Source: a virus. From it: DNA of 64,000 nt. The notes under the pieces are model-generated. The model saw only the letters and a program-made list of their open reading frames with translations. It was not told where the DNA came from and did no database searches. Shown piece after piece: positions 31,264 through 40,439 of the stretch (its first letter is position 1; each line of letters begins with the position of its first letter). The translations under genes and the position numbers were made by a program. Location: the IMG/VR virus record IMGVR_UViG_3300013117_000236, positions 1 to 64,000 of that record; one strand, given 5' to 3'.

Positions 31264-31759
31264 AATTAGAGTTTGTCCAAAATGTAAAATTGAGAAACCA
31301 TTAGATAAAAAACACTTTCAAATGGTTTATGGTAAATATAAATATGAGTGTAAGATTTGTAAGAGTAATTATATGAGATTATATCATGCTGAAAATCAAG
31401 ATAAAATGATGGAGAGTTGGAATAAATGGTATCAGAATAATAAAGATAAGGTATATAAGAATTTAATTAATGCTAATGCTAGAAGAATAGAGGTTTATGA
31501 CCAACTAACAGATAAAGATATTAGAGAAATTTTTTTGAAATATAATCATAGATATATATATTGTGGTGATACTAGAAAATTAACAATTGACCATTTAACT
31601 CCTCTAACACGTAAAGGACCTAATGTTAAAGAAAATTTAGCTATTGCTTGTGGACCTTGTAATAGTTCAAAGAGAAATAAAACTTACGATGAGTATGTTG
31701 AGTGGTTAAATGAGAGAAATATAGAACCTTTTAATCCTGTAATGGAGGTGAAAAAATGA
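31256..31759 (+). CDS. HNH homing endonuclease
   Basis: 167 residues starting at ATG 31256, inside the end of the glycosyltransferase gene. N-terminal zinc knuckles (CPKC, CKIC), an NUMOD-like basic linker, then the HNH core LTIDHLTPLTRKGP...ENLAIACGPCNSSKRNK. The usual first CxxC of the HNH is YIYC here, so one zinc ligand is lost or replaced. A free-standing mobile gene inserted between two glycan genes. Confidence 0.82.
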   Translation: MNKIRVCPKCKIEKPLDKKHFQMVYGKYKYECKICKSNYMRLYHAENQDKMMESWNKWYQNNKDKVYKNLINANARRIEVYDQLTDKDIREIFLKYNHRYIYCGDTRKLTIDHLTPLTRKGPNVKENLAIACGPCNSSKRNKTYDEYVEWLNERNIEPFNPVMEVKK

Positions 31760-32874
31760 AAGCATTAGTAGTTGGTGGTGTAAGACCTGATTGGATTAAT
31801 TTGAGTATATTACTAAAAGAATTTGAAAAGAAGGGTATTGATTATATTTTAGCTCATACAGGTCAACATTATAATTACTTTCTCACGAAAGTATTTTTTG
31901 AAGAGTTAGGTATACCCGAACCAAAATACTTTATGAAAATTGGAAGTGGTACACCAGGGTACCAAGATGGTAAATTACTAGAAAAGATTGATACAATAAT
32001 AAGGAAAGAAAAACCAGATATTGCAATATCTTTTTCTGATGCTAATCCTAGTTTATTTGCTACTATCGCAAGTAAACATCACGTTAAAGTAGCACACGTT
32101 GAAGCTGGGATGAGAAGTAATGATTGGAGAATGCCAGAGGAGAAAAATAGGAGAATTATTGATTCAATTTCAGATATGTTCTTTGTTCCTACAGGAGAAG
32201 CGATGAGTAATTTAAGAAATGAGGGAGTAGATGTTAAGAAAGTATATATAGTAGGTAAATTAATAGTTGAAGCGATAAATAAATATAAAGATAAAATTGG
32301 AAGTTCTAATATCATGAAAGAGTATGGTATAACGAAAAGAAAATTTATACTTTCTACAGTTCATAGACCAGAAAATGTTAATAGTAAAAAAAATATGAAA
32401 AATATTATTGAAGCTTTGAATGAATTGCAATATCATTATAATATGCCTATAATTGCATTATGGCACCCTAGAACTCAAAAAATGGTTGCTAAATATAAAT
32501 TGAAACCGAAATTTGAGATTAGAGACCCTATTGGGTTTTTTGACTTTGTTAATTTGCAAATGAATACACGGTGCACAATTGGTGATAGTGGAGGAATTGA
32601 AGAGCAAGCATGTTGGTTGGGTACTCCTTGTGTAACACTAAGAATATCTACTGAAAGACCTGAAACAATTTCTGCTGGTGCTAATGTTGTTATTTGTCAT
32701 AGAGATGGATTAATACAAAAAGAAGCAATAATGAGTTGGTTTGATAGAGTAAAAGATAGAACTAGAGAGGATATTAAAAATCCATATGTATTAGGTGCGG
32801 CAAGTGCGATAACAGATATTTTACTTGAAAAAGAAGAATGGATTAAAAAACCAAAGGTGTGGTGGGATGAATAA
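31756..32874 (+). CDS. wecB: UDP-N-acetylglucosamine 2-epimerase (WecB-like)
   Basis: 372 residues, GT-B-like fold. LAHTGQHYNYFLTKVFFEELG, VAHVEAGMRSNDWRMPEEKNRR, FILSTVHRPENV and IGDSGGIEEQACWLGTPCVTLR are hallmark segments of hydrolysing/non-hydrolysing UDP-GlcNAc 2-epimerases. Makes UDP-ManNAc for glycan synthesis. Placed after the HNH gene with an ATGA overlap, GGAGGTGAAAAA before the start. Confidence 0.88.
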   Translation: MKALVVGGVRPDWINLSILLKEFEKKGIDYILAHTGQHYNYFLTKVFFEELGIPEPKYFMKIGSGTPGYQDGKLLEKIDTIIRKEKPDIAISFSDANPSLFATIASKHHVKVAHVEAGMRSNDWRMPEEKNRRIIDSISDMFFVPTGEAMSNLRNEGVDVKKVYIVGKLIVEAINKYKDKIGSSNIMKEYGITKRKFILSTVHRPENVNSKKNMKNIIEALNELQYHYNMPIIALWHPRTQKMVAKYKLKPKFEIRDPIGFFDFVNLQMNTRCTIGDSGGIEEQACWLGTPCVTLRISTERPETISAGANVVICHRDGLIQKEAIMSWFDRVKDRTREDIKNPYVLGAASAITDILLEKEEWIKKPKVWWDE

Positions 32875-33298
32875 AGAAATAGCAATATCTTCATTTAAGA
32901 AATATATACATATTGATGATAGAGGTTCAATTAAGCAATTAACAGACGACGGAGTTCCTTTCAAAATAAAGAGAATATATCTTGTAAAACCGCTAAAAGG
33001 AATAGTTAGAGCTTTCCATGGTCATAAGAAAGAATATAAAGCATTTTATGTTTTGAAAGGTGTTGTAAAATTTAATGTTGTAGATATAGAAACAGATAGA
33101 TTAGTATATAGTAAAACATTGTCAAATAACGAAACTTTATATGTTCCTCCTGGGCTTTATAACGGTTTTGTTGCATTAACAGACAATGCGGAAATATTAG
33201 GATTTTCAAGTTTCACAGTTGAAGAAAGTAAAAAAGACGATTTTAGGAAGCCATTTGATTTTATTGGTAAAGATATATGGGAGAGTAAGTCAAGATGA
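32867..33298 (+). CDS. Cupin sugar epimerase/isomerase (WxcM/RmlC-like)
   Basis: 143 residues, single cupin domain: GIVRAFHGHKKEYKAFYVLKG and LYVPPGLYNGFVALTD match the WxcM-like/FdtA group of 3,4-ketoisomerases and RmlC-type epimerases of dTDP sugars. Works on nucleotide-linked keto sugars, probably with the reductases that follow. Confidence 0.75.
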   Translation: MNKEIAISSFKKYIHIDDRGSIKQLTDDGVPFKIKRIYLVKPLKGIVRAFHGHKKEYKAFYVLKGVVKFNVVDIETDRLVYSKTLSNNETLYVPPGLYNGFVALTDNAEILGFSSFTVEESKKDDFRKPFDFIGKDIWESKSR

Positions 33299-34254
33299 AA
33301 GTATTAGTATTAGGTGGTAATGGATATTTAGGTAATGTACTATGTCCGAAACTTTATGATGCAGGTCATGAAGTAACTTCAATTGATTTGAATTGGTTTG
33401 GGGATTATTTACCTAAAACAATAAATAGTATAGTGGGAGATATAAGAGACGAGAAACTAATGAAGAAAGAAATAATAAACGCGGATGCTGTAATACATTT
33501 AGCGGCTGTTGTAGGACCGGGAATGTGTGATGTTATGCCAAAAACCGCACAAGAAGTAAATTATGACGCATTTAAGAATATAGTGCCATTAGTAAAGGAA
33601 CATAAGAAAAAATATCTATATACATCAACTTGTAGTGTTTATGGTTTCGATGAAGAAAGGTTCTTAGGTGAAGACTCAACTGGGATATTCCCAGTATCAC
33701 ATTATGGAATAGTAAAGGCAAAAGCTGAAAAAATAATAACTGACCAGTTACCAGATGCTACAGTATTTAGATTAGGTACACTGTACGGATATTCCCCAAG
33801 AATGAGATATGATTTAGTTACAAATATATTTATCGCTCAAGGATTAAATAAAAAAACTATAACAGTACATGGTGGTGAGCAGTGGAGACCGATGGTATGT
33901 GTAGAAGATGTTGCAAATGCGTTTGTCTGGTCTTTAGATAGAGACGTATCAGGACTTTATAATGTAATATATAATAATTACACGATAAAACTACTCGCAG
34001 AAATACTATCAGCAAAGTTTGATGTACCATATACTGTTGACCCAACAAAGTCTGACGTAAGAAGTACATTTGCCAAAGGTAATAAGTTGAGAGTAAAAGG
34101 ATTCACCCCAAAGTATGGTCCTTTGCATGTAATTGACAAGATAAGAGAAAGTGGAACATGGAAAGACTTTGATAAGATTCTCTCTTATAGCAATATTAAA
34201 ATTGCTAATAGTATAAGGTATAGATATGAAAAAGGAGAGGTTGTAGTACAATGA
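33295..34254 (+). CDS. NAD-dependent sugar-nucleotide epimerase/dehydratase
   Basis: 319 residues, extended SDR: GGNGYLG near residue 8-14 binds NAD, STCSVYG and the YGIVKAK motif supply the catalytic Ser/Tyr/Lys. Family members epimerise or dehydrate UDP/dTDP/GDP sugars. ATGA overlaps on both sides indicate coupled expression with the cupin and the next SDR. Confidence 0.85.
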   Translation: MKVLVLGGNGYLGNVLCPKLYDAGHEVTSIDLNWFGDYLPKTINSIVGDIRDEKLMKKEIINADAVIHLAAVVGPGMCDVMPKTAQEVNYDAFKNIVPLVKEHKKKYLYTSTCSVYGFDEERFLGEDSTGIFPVSHYGIVKAKAEKIITDQLPDATVFRLGTLYGYSPRMRYDLVTNIFIAQGLNKKTITVHGGEQWRPMVCVEDVANAFVWSLDRDVSGLYNVIYNNYTIKLLAEILSAKFDVPYTVDPTKSDVRSTFAKGNKLRVKGFTPKYGPLHVIDKIRESGTWKDFDKILSYSNIKIANSIRYRYEKGEVVVQ

Positions 34255-35009
34255 AAGTACCAACTGTATTAATAACAGGTGCAAGTGGTAAATTGGGTAA
34301 AGAAGTAGCTAAACTATTTATTACTCCTTTAACACCTAGTCATAGTGTGTTACCAATAGATGACCCAATAAAAGTAGATGAATATATACAAAGAGAAAAA
34401 CCAGACATAGTAATCCATCTTGCCGCGGCAGTTAGTCCACCTAAGTGTGAAAAGAATAGAGATAATACTTGGAGAACTAATGTAGACGGTACTAGGAATC
34501 TAATAGAGGCGTGCAAAGATTATGTACCAAATTGTTATTTTATTTATATGAGTACTCCTTGCGAATTTGGTGGAGGAAATGAATATCCAAAAGGAGAATA
34601 TGATATGTATTTCCCTGATAATTATTATGGTTTTACAAAGTTGATTAGTTCAATGTTAGTACTTGAAAGTAAATTAAAATCATTAGTGATAAGGGGTAAT
34701 TTCGTACCTAAAGTAAAGTGGCCTTACCCAAAAGCATTTGTAGATAGAAAGAGTAATTATCTTTTTGCTCACCAATTAGCAAAAGGAATTAAAGAGGTAA
34801 TAGATACAGAAATAGAAGGAGTAATACATATAACTGGTAACAAAATATTAACTATGCATGAATTGGCACTTAAGTGTCCTGATTCAAAAAACGTTCAACA
34901 TTATACATTAGCAGAGTACTATAAAGAAAATCCAGGTGCTTGTAAACTAACAAAGAATATGATACTTGCTAATAATAGATGGAAAAGTTATAATATTGAC
35001 GAGGATTAA
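34251..35009 (+). CDS. RmlD-like sugar-nucleotide reductase (SDR)
   Basis: 252 residues: ITGASGKLGKEVAKLF at the N-terminus, PDIVIHLAAAVSPPKCE and MSTPCEFGG...YYGFTKL (Tyr and Lys of the SDR site). Resembles RmlD, which reduces dTDP-4-keto-rhamnose, so with the cupin and epimerase it may complete a deoxysugar route; the nucleotidyltransferase and 4,6-dehydratase of rhamnose synthesis are not identified. Confidence 0.75.
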   Translation: MKVPTVLITGASGKLGKEVAKLFITPLTPSHSVLPIDDPIKVDEYIQREKPDIVIHLAAAVSPPKCEKNRDNTWRTNVDGTRNLIEACKDYVPNCYFIYMSTPCEFGGGNEYPKGEYDMYFPDNYYGFTKLISSMLVLESKLKSLVIRGNFVPKVKWPYPKAFVDRKSNYLFAHQLAKGIKEVIDTEIEGVIHITGNKILTMHELALKCPDSKNVQHYTLAEYYKENPGACKLTKNMILANNRWKSYNIDED

Positions 35010-35726
35010 ATGAAAAGATGTAGTGTATTTACAATATGTAGTGAAGCGTTGGATATGTTAAAATATTCAACTAATATGGCAATTAATAGAGCAGGTACTG
35101 ATAATTTTGATTTTATAGTTATACTATTTGATGCATCTGATGCAGTTAAAAGATGGTCACGTGAAAAGGGTTTAAGATGTTTTGAATATCACACTAAAAA
35201 AGATTTAAGTTTCATGGCTAATCTAAGAAATTGTTTTAATGAAGGTTTTATGAGAGGTTTTATGATGAATGAGTATACTGTTCCTATTAATACTGATAAT
35301 TTATTTTATAATAATTGGTTGGTTAATTTAATGAAATATACTGAACAGAATAGGATTGTGAATTGTAAGTTAATCGAGCCAGGTACAGTTCCAACAATAC
35401 ATACATCTAAAAACTTTGGTGAACCAACTGAAGAAAAATTTGATTTGGAGGAATTTGATGCTTATTGTAAACACATTTACCAAGACAAATTAATACATGA
35501 GAAAGATTATGGGAGAAGGTGCGATGCTACTCCATATATTTTACATAAAAATACTTTTGCGAAATTCGGTCCTTGGGAATTAGAACCTATAAATGGAGTA
35601 CCTCCTGATGTATTGTTCTTTGATAGGTGTAAAGCGGGGGGTATAGATAATATGAAAAGTTTAGGAGCTATTTCATATCATCATGGAGGCGTAGAGATAA
35701 GGAGAAAGAGAGGTTTTTATGGTTAA
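35010..35726 (+). CDS. Glycosyltransferase-like protein (GT2-related), 238 aa
   Basis: Alpha/beta protein with NTDNLFYNNW in place of a D-x-D motif and ELEPINGVPPDVLFFDRCK towards the C-terminus, parallel to the GT2 protein at 30568. Probable sugar transferase of degenerate motif set. Confidence 0.55.
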   Translation: MKRCSVFTICSEALDMLKYSTNMAINRAGTDNFDFIVILFDASDAVKRWSREKGLRCFEYHTKKDLSFMANLRNCFNEGFMRGFMMNEYTVPINTDNLFYNNWLVNLMKYTEQNRIVNCKLIEPGTVPTIHTSKNFGEPTEEKFDLEEFDAYCKHIYQDKLIHEKDYGRRCDATPYILHKNTFAKFGPWELEPINGVPPDVLFFDRCKAGGIDNMKSLGAISYHHGGVEIRRKRGFYG

Positions 35727-35967
35727 TACGGAAACAATAGGAGAATTAATAGATAAGTTAAGTATAGTGAATATTAAAATGTCAAGATGGAACCATCGTA
35801 AAATAGAATTACATAATAAGAAGAAACTTGTTCCTGAAGAAAAGGATGAGTTGATAAGTATTGATAAACAAATAATGGTTACTAATGAAATGAGAGTTGC
35901 TCTAAAGAATAAAATTAATGAGTTTTTTGGGCAAACGAAAGAGGAGAGAACTTATGAGCACAAATGA
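35719..35967 (+). CDS. Small helical protein of glycan clusters, 82 aa
   Basis: Begins ETIGELIDKLSIVNIKMSRW, a pattern seen in small helical proteins that accompany lipopolysaccharide-type clusters (IGEL-DKL-I--IK). No catalytic motif; possibly a subunit or regulator. Overlaps both neighbours. Confidence 0.5.
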   Translation: MVNTETIGELIDKLSIVNIKMSRWNHRKIELHNKKKLVPEEKDELISIDKQIMVTNEMRVALKNKINEFFGQTKEERTYEHK

Positions 35968-36721
35968 TATGATAAGTGTAATAATGCCATATTGGAGATA
36001 TAATGGTAAGAGTATAAAATACATGAAAGAGGCATTAGATAGTTTAGCTAATCAAACTTACAAGAATTTTGAACTTAGATTGTGTTTAGATTGCCCAGAT
36101 TTAGATACTATTACAGAAGTTCGTAAGTTAATACAGAATTATGATTTTAAAACATACTTCTCCGTTAGAGATAGTCACAAACCTAGTATCTCACTAACTA
36201 GAAATGCAATAATCCCTTCCGCTGAAGGAGATTGGATTGCCTTTTTAGATGCGGATAATATATGGCATAAGGACTGGTTAGCACAAATGATAGATAGCGC
36301 GAGGAAGGTATATCCTGATGCCACATATTCAAGGGCGGCGCCTGATTTTAGAACTCTGTCCGAGGGAGAAGCTCAGTTAAAAATGTTTGAGAAATATGAT
36401 AAAGCATTTGAAGTTATTGATGAGAATCATTTTACATACTATTTAAATTGTCCTGCAAACCCGTTATTTGGGGCAGTAATGTTACATAAAGACCACATAG
36501 AGAAAATTGGTTTATTTAATGCCGAGTTAGAAATTTATGAGACGAGTTTGATGATGGCAAAGTTATTTTTGAACTTTAAAGTTCACTTTGTTAAGAAAGC
36601 ATTTCTGTTTACTAGAATATGGGAAGGGGCAATATCTACTAGGGGAGGAAATCAGAAATTAGTAGACTTTAAAAAGCTATTTCAAGACAAGGCAAGATTA
36701 TATAAGGAGAGTTTGAAATGA
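35954..36721 (+). CDS. Glycosyltransferase family 2
   Basis: 255 residues from ATG 35954. Classic GT-A start ISVIMPYWRYNGKSIKYMKE, D-x-D-like FLDADNIW near residue 92, and a C-terminal helical part. Polymerising or decorating transferase of unknown specificity. Confidence 0.82.
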   Translation: MSTNDMISVIMPYWRYNGKSIKYMKEALDSLANQTYKNFELRLCLDCPDLDTITEVRKLIQNYDFKTYFSVRDSHKPSISLTRNAIIPSAEGDWIAFLDADNIWHKDWLAQMIDSARKVYPDATYSRAAPDFRTLSEGEAQLKMFEKYDKAFEVIDENHFTYYLNCPANPLFGAVMLHKDHIEKIGLFNAELEIYETSLMMAKLFLNFKVHFVKKAFLFTRIWEGAISTRGGNQKLVDFKKLFQDKARLYKESLK

Positions 36722-37482
36722 GTTATCCAACATCAGTATGGATGGAAACAACGAATATTTGTAATTATAGATGTATGTTTTGTCCACGAGAATTAATAAA
36801 AAAAACACAGAAAATTATGAGCTTAGAAGAGTTCAAAGTTATTGCAGATAAGTTAAAAGAAGCGGGAATAACTATTGGATGTATGAGTGGGTATGGTGAA
36901 CCGTTACTAGACCCAACATTGTATGATAAATATAAGTATGGTAGAGAGATTGGAGTATTTAGAGGTATAGTAGGGATAAATACTAATGGTTCATTACTAA
37001 CGAGAGATAAGTGGGATACTATATTAGAAAATTCTGATTTTTTAACAATATCATGTGTTAATACTCATGATGACTATAGATTACTAACAGGTTATAGTTG
37101 GACGATTTTTTATAAGAAAGTTACCGAATTTATTATTGAGAGAAACATTAAAAAACCAGAATTCGTAATTAATATTGGATGTAATAAAGTAGAAGGACAT
37201 GATTTAGATAAAGTTAATAAGGCATTTAGAGGATATAATGTTAATATTATAGGTGACCCCGGTATTAAATGGACAAATAGCATAAAAGGACCAACATATT
37301 GTGATATGGAAGATGGGCACATGACAATATTAGTTGATGGTACTTGTACAAATTGTTGCTTTGATTTTAATGGTGAAAATTCGTTTGGTAACATACTAAC
37401 AGATTCAGTTGAGCAGATAAAGGAAAACTTCACAAAAAAGAAAGACTTTCCATTATGTAAGAGGTGTGATTATGTCGGCTAG
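36718..37482 (+). CDS. Radical SAM protein with SPASM-like C-terminus
   Basis: 254 residues. CNYRCMFC (C-x3-C-x2-C) near residues 14-21 binds the SAM-cleaving 4Fe-4S cluster; GYGEPLLDP follows. The C-terminal CTNCCFDF...FGNI...CKRCD pattern resembles the SPASM/twitch auxiliary cluster. Radical SAM enzymes in glycan clusters modify sugars (dehydration, epimerisation, C-C bonds); the substrate is unknown. Unusual in a viral cargo. Confidence 0.82.
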   Translation: MSYPTSVWMETTNICNYRCMFCPRELIKKTQKIMSLEEFKVIADKLKEAGITIGCMSGYGEPLLDPTLYDKYKYGREIGVFRGIVGINTNGSLLTRDKWDTILENSDFLTISCVNTHDDYRLLTGYSWTIFYKKVTEFIIERNIKKPEFVINIGCNKVEGHDLDKVNKAFRGYNVNIIGDPGIKWTNSIKGPTYCDMEDGHMTILVDGTCTNCCFDFNGENSFGNILTDSVEQIKENFTKKKDFPLCKRCDYVG

Positions 37483-38662
37483 AGGTATGAGAGTATTCGT
37501 TATAGGAGTACCAAGGTCAGGAACAACTGTAATGTTAGAAGCAATATCTCGATACCCAGGATTTAAATTTTATAATCAGAAACTTGAACATTACCCAACT
37601 TCACCTGAGGTAGATGCGATTATTAATAGTGGAGTAAATGTTGTAATGAAATTGCCCGGAATGTGTTTTGATTTTCCAAAACATTATAGAATGTTTCCAG
37701 AAGCAAAATGGATATTAATGACGAGAGAATTGGAAGGTTTAAAAAAGTCTTATGAAAAGTTTAGTAAGTTTAGAACATTGAAAAACATAACTGTAAAAGG
37801 AATGATTGACCCAGAACAGGTAAGGGAGAAGTATATGGCAATGATTAGTGAGTATGGTAATTATGATAATTGTATGATTGTTTCACTTGAAGATTTTCAA
37901 AATAGTAGTGTGGTTGTGATGATTGATGTACTTAAATTCTTAGGACTAGAATATAAAATAGATGTAATGAACTTCGTAGATAAGTATGTCGCGAAAGTTG
38001 CGCCAAAAGATTATCCTCTCACTGCAAGGTCATTTGAACGCGATAATGGAGAGTATATGGAGTTTGAACAAATGGGAGAAGTAGAGGCCCAAAACTTTAT
38101 GAAAACAAAAGAAGACCAAGAAATAAGGGGAATAATGAGGGAACATGTTAGTGGAATAGGTGGTATGGTATTAGATGCTGGTTGTGGTAGAGGTATTGAT
38201 AGTCAAAGATATCATCATACAAGATATGTTGGTATGGATATATCTCAACCTTTAATTAGTATAGCAATGAAGAATAATCCAGAACATAATTATGAAGTAG
38301 AAGATTTGAGAAGAATACCACATGAAAATAATGAGTTTGATAATGTAATATGTTTGTCTGTATTTGAACAACTCCATTCAGAAGACGATGCTATATTAGT
38401 GTTTAAAGAGTTAATTAGAGTATGTAATAAACAGTTATTAATTGGATGGTATGCACAACCACGAGAAATAACTAAAAGCGAAATTAATATTGTAAAAGCT
38501 GATGATGTAAATAGAAAAGTATTTCAAAATATATATAGTAATAAAAGATTTAATGAAGTGATAACAAAAGTTGGTGCTAAACTTGAAGTAATTAATATAG
38601 ATGAGACATGGGTACTATGGAAGATAAATTTAGAAGGGATTAACAAGGAGGCGAAAAAATGA
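37472..38662 (+). CDS. Fused sulfotransferase and SAM methyltransferase
   Basis: 396 residues. N-terminal half: VPRSGTT at 13-19 is the 5'-phosphosulfate-binding loop of PAPS-dependent sulfotransferases, with WILMTRELEG as the 3'-phosphate-binding region. C-terminal half: VLDAGCGRG (about 233-241) and YVGMDIS are class I methyltransferase motifs. One polypeptide could sulfate and methylate the same glycan. Start 37472 (ATG) rather than GTG 37466. An APS kinase lies 1.4 kb downstream. Confidence 0.78.
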   Translation: MSARGMRVFVIGVPRSGTTVMLEAISRYPGFKFYNQKLEHYPTSPEVDAIINSGVNVVMKLPGMCFDFPKHYRMFPEAKWILMTRELEGLKKSYEKFSKFRTLKNITVKGMIDPEQVREKYMAMISEYGNYDNCMIVSLEDFQNSSVVVMIDVLKFLGLEYKIDVMNFVDKYVAKVAPKDYPLTARSFERDNGEYMEFEQMGEVEAQNFMKTKEDQEIRGIMREHVSGIGGMVLDAGCGRGIDSQRYHHTRYVGMDISQPLISIAMKNNPEHNYEVEDLRRIPHENNEFDNVICLSVFEQLHSEDDAILVFKELIRVCNKQLLIGWYAQPREITKSEINIVKADDVNRKVFQNIYSNKRFNEVITKVGAKLEVINIDETWVLWKINLEGINKEAKK

Positions 38663-39207
38663 AGTATCCTTATAAAGAATTTTTTAGAGGAGTATATGAA
38701 AATATGAATAACTTAATAACTAAAGATGATGTTGTAGTCGAAGTAGGATGTAGGGATGACAGGTGTGTAATTAGTAATAGAATGTTTAATTGCAAGAAAT
38801 TTATTGGAATTGATAAGGACGATAAGAGAGTATTAAGTGGTATGGAGTTTATAATTATGGATGCTGTAACTGAGGAGTTGCCAAAGTGTGACATAATGAT
38901 TACAACTGCATTGATTCAACATTACCCAAAAGAAGACTTACACAAAATTATGAAAAATTTATCAATTAATACAAGAAAATACTTAATGTTAACTTGTCCT
39001 AATAGAGAAGTTCAACCAAAAGTATATGGAGACCACAAGTACCATCCTACTATAGGGGAGATAGTAGGAGAGTTAAGTAAGATAGGATTTAAAAGGGAAG
39101 TAGTTTACTATCATAGAGATTATATAAATAAAGAGTTTAAACCAACGGGAGAATTTATAATGGTTGAAAAGGGAGCATTTACAATAGTTGCAAGGAGGAG
39201 AGTATGA
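38659..39207 (+). CDS. SAM-dependent methyltransferase, small
   Basis: 182 residues: VVVEVGCRDDRCVISN as motif I (G-C-R-D in place of G-x-G), FIGIDKDDKR as motif II, ALIQHYPKEDL. A short class I methyltransferase; ATGA overlap with the fusion gene before it. Confidence 0.7.
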   Translation: MKYPYKEFFRGVYENMNNLITKDDVVVEVGCRDDRCVISNRMFNCKKFIGIDKDDKRVLSGMEFIIMDAVTEELPKCDIMITTALIQHYPKEDLHKIMKNLSINTRKYLMLTCPNREVQPKVYGDHKYHPTIGEIVGELSKIGFKREVVYYHRDYINKEFKPTGEFIMVEKGAFTIVARRRV

Positions 39208-39800
39208 TATATGAAGACTTTTATCCGATAACTGATGAGTTGGCTTTAATAACATCTGGTGAAGATTACGAACATTTACAGTGGCTAAAAATAGTTACTT
39301 ATAAAGTAGGTTCGGATAGTAAGGTAATAATTACTAATGATGTAGCGTTTAAGAAAGGTACACATATTAGATTGGGAAATATATATAATGGAAAGATAGT
39401 TTATAGTGATAATAATGTGATAGAACCATTCAATATTAAAGGAGAACAGCCCTTTATGACTAATAGAGGAGTATTATATACCAATGATGGAGGAATATAT
39501 GAAAAAACATTTTCAGGTATTACAATAAAAGTTATACCAGATATAAATAATGTGAAAATAATAGACTTATGGGGAGATATTAAAGAATTAGGTAATCCTT
39601 GTGAACATGATGGGTGGATTTACTTCGAGGCAAGGAAAGAACCTGCGCCTATGGGTTGGCAAATTTGGAAATTTAATATTAAAACTAGTGAAAGGAAGTT
39701 AGTAAGAGAATATGGTGCTAATCCTTATGTGTTTCGAGGAAAGTTATACTTTAGCAAATGGGATGGAAAGAAATTTGAAACATTAGTGGAGGAACTATGA
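39204..39800 (+). CDS. Beta-rich protein, propeller-like, 198 aa
   Basis: Repeated four-stranded units with motifs such as RLGNIYNGKIVYSDNNV and PYVFRGKLYFSKWDGKKF suggest beta-propeller blades. Overlaps neighbours in the glycan operon. May bind or process sugars; no catalytic residue is identified. Confidence 0.5.
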   Translation: MIYEDFYPITDELALITSGEDYEHLQWLKIVTYKVGSDSKVIITNDVAFKKGTHIRLGNIYNGKIVYSDNNVIEPFNIKGEQPFMTNRGVLYTNDGGIYEKTFSGITIKVIPDINNVKIIDLWGDIKELGNPCEHDGWIYFEARKEPAPMGWQIWKFNIKTSERKLVREYGANPYVFRGKLYFSKWDGKKFETLVEEL

Positions 39801-40126
39801 AATATTCATTATTCATCGGTAGATGGCAACCCTTTCATGAAGGTCATAAGAAAATGATACAAAAAGTAATAGATGAAGGAAAGAAACCTCTTATAGCGAT
39901 AAGGAATACTCCTATTAATAAAGATAATCCATATACTTTGACAGAGAGAGTAAGAATGATTGAAAAAGAATTTCCAGAAAACGTTAAAATAGTAATTATA
40001 CAAGATATAGAAGAAATATGTTATGGAAGAGATGTAGGATATAAAATCAGGGAAATAAAACTCGACGAGGAAACTGAGAAAATATCAGGGACGGGGATTA
40101 GAAATGATAACGTGGATAACAGGTAA
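39797..40126 (+). CDS. HIGH-type nucleotidyltransferase, compact
   Basis: 109 residues: FIGRWQPFHEGHKKMIQKVI with the H-x-G-H nucleotide-binding motif at about 14-17 and ISGTGIR near the end. This is the cytidylyltransferase/NMN-adenylyltransferase/ATP-sulfurylase fold at minimal size. Next to an APS kinase, an adenylyl transfer to sulfate is conceivable; nicotinamide or sugar-phosphate substrates are alternatives. Confidence 0.7.
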   Translation: MKYSLFIGRWQPFHEGHKKMIQKVIDEGKKPLIAIRNTPINKDNPYTLTERVRMIEKEFPENVKIVIIQDIEEICYGRDVGYKIREIKLDEETEKISGTGIRNDNVDNR

Positions 40127-40439
40127 TAGTGGAGCAGGTAAAACAAGATTAGCGAAATCATTACAGGCAAAATACGGTGGAGTAATACTCGATGGTGAAG
40201 ATATGAGAAGATGTTGGGACGACGTTAGATTTACAAAAGATGATAGATGGAAACATAATATAAGAATTGCACAACTTGCCAAAATAATTGATAATCAGGG
40301 AATTGATGTTATAGTAGCTACAATTTGTCCTTACAAAGAATTAAGAGATAGGATTAAAATGATAATAAATTGTAGATTTATATACCTTGATGGTGGTAAG
40401 CCGTCAAGTAAGGAGTATCCGTATGAATTGGTTGGGTAA
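40104..40439 (+). CDS. Adenylylsulfate kinase-like P-loop protein (CysC-like)
   Basis: 111 residues, shorter than typical CysC (about 180-200). GNSGAGKT at 7-14 and LDGEDMRR at about 29-36 match the P-loop and the LDGD-x-R segment of APS kinase, which makes PAPS from APS and ATP. C-terminal DGGKPSSKEYPYE resembles the CysC end (SPYE-type). With the sulfotransferase nearby this is a coherent sulfate-donor set; the shortened middle could mean another small-molecule kinase. Confidence 0.7.
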   Translation: MITWITGNSGAGKTRLAKSLQAKYGGVILDGEDMRRCWDDVRFTKDDRWKHNIRIAQLAKIIDNQGIDVIVATICPYKELRDRIKMIINCRFIYLDGGKPSSKEYPYELVG

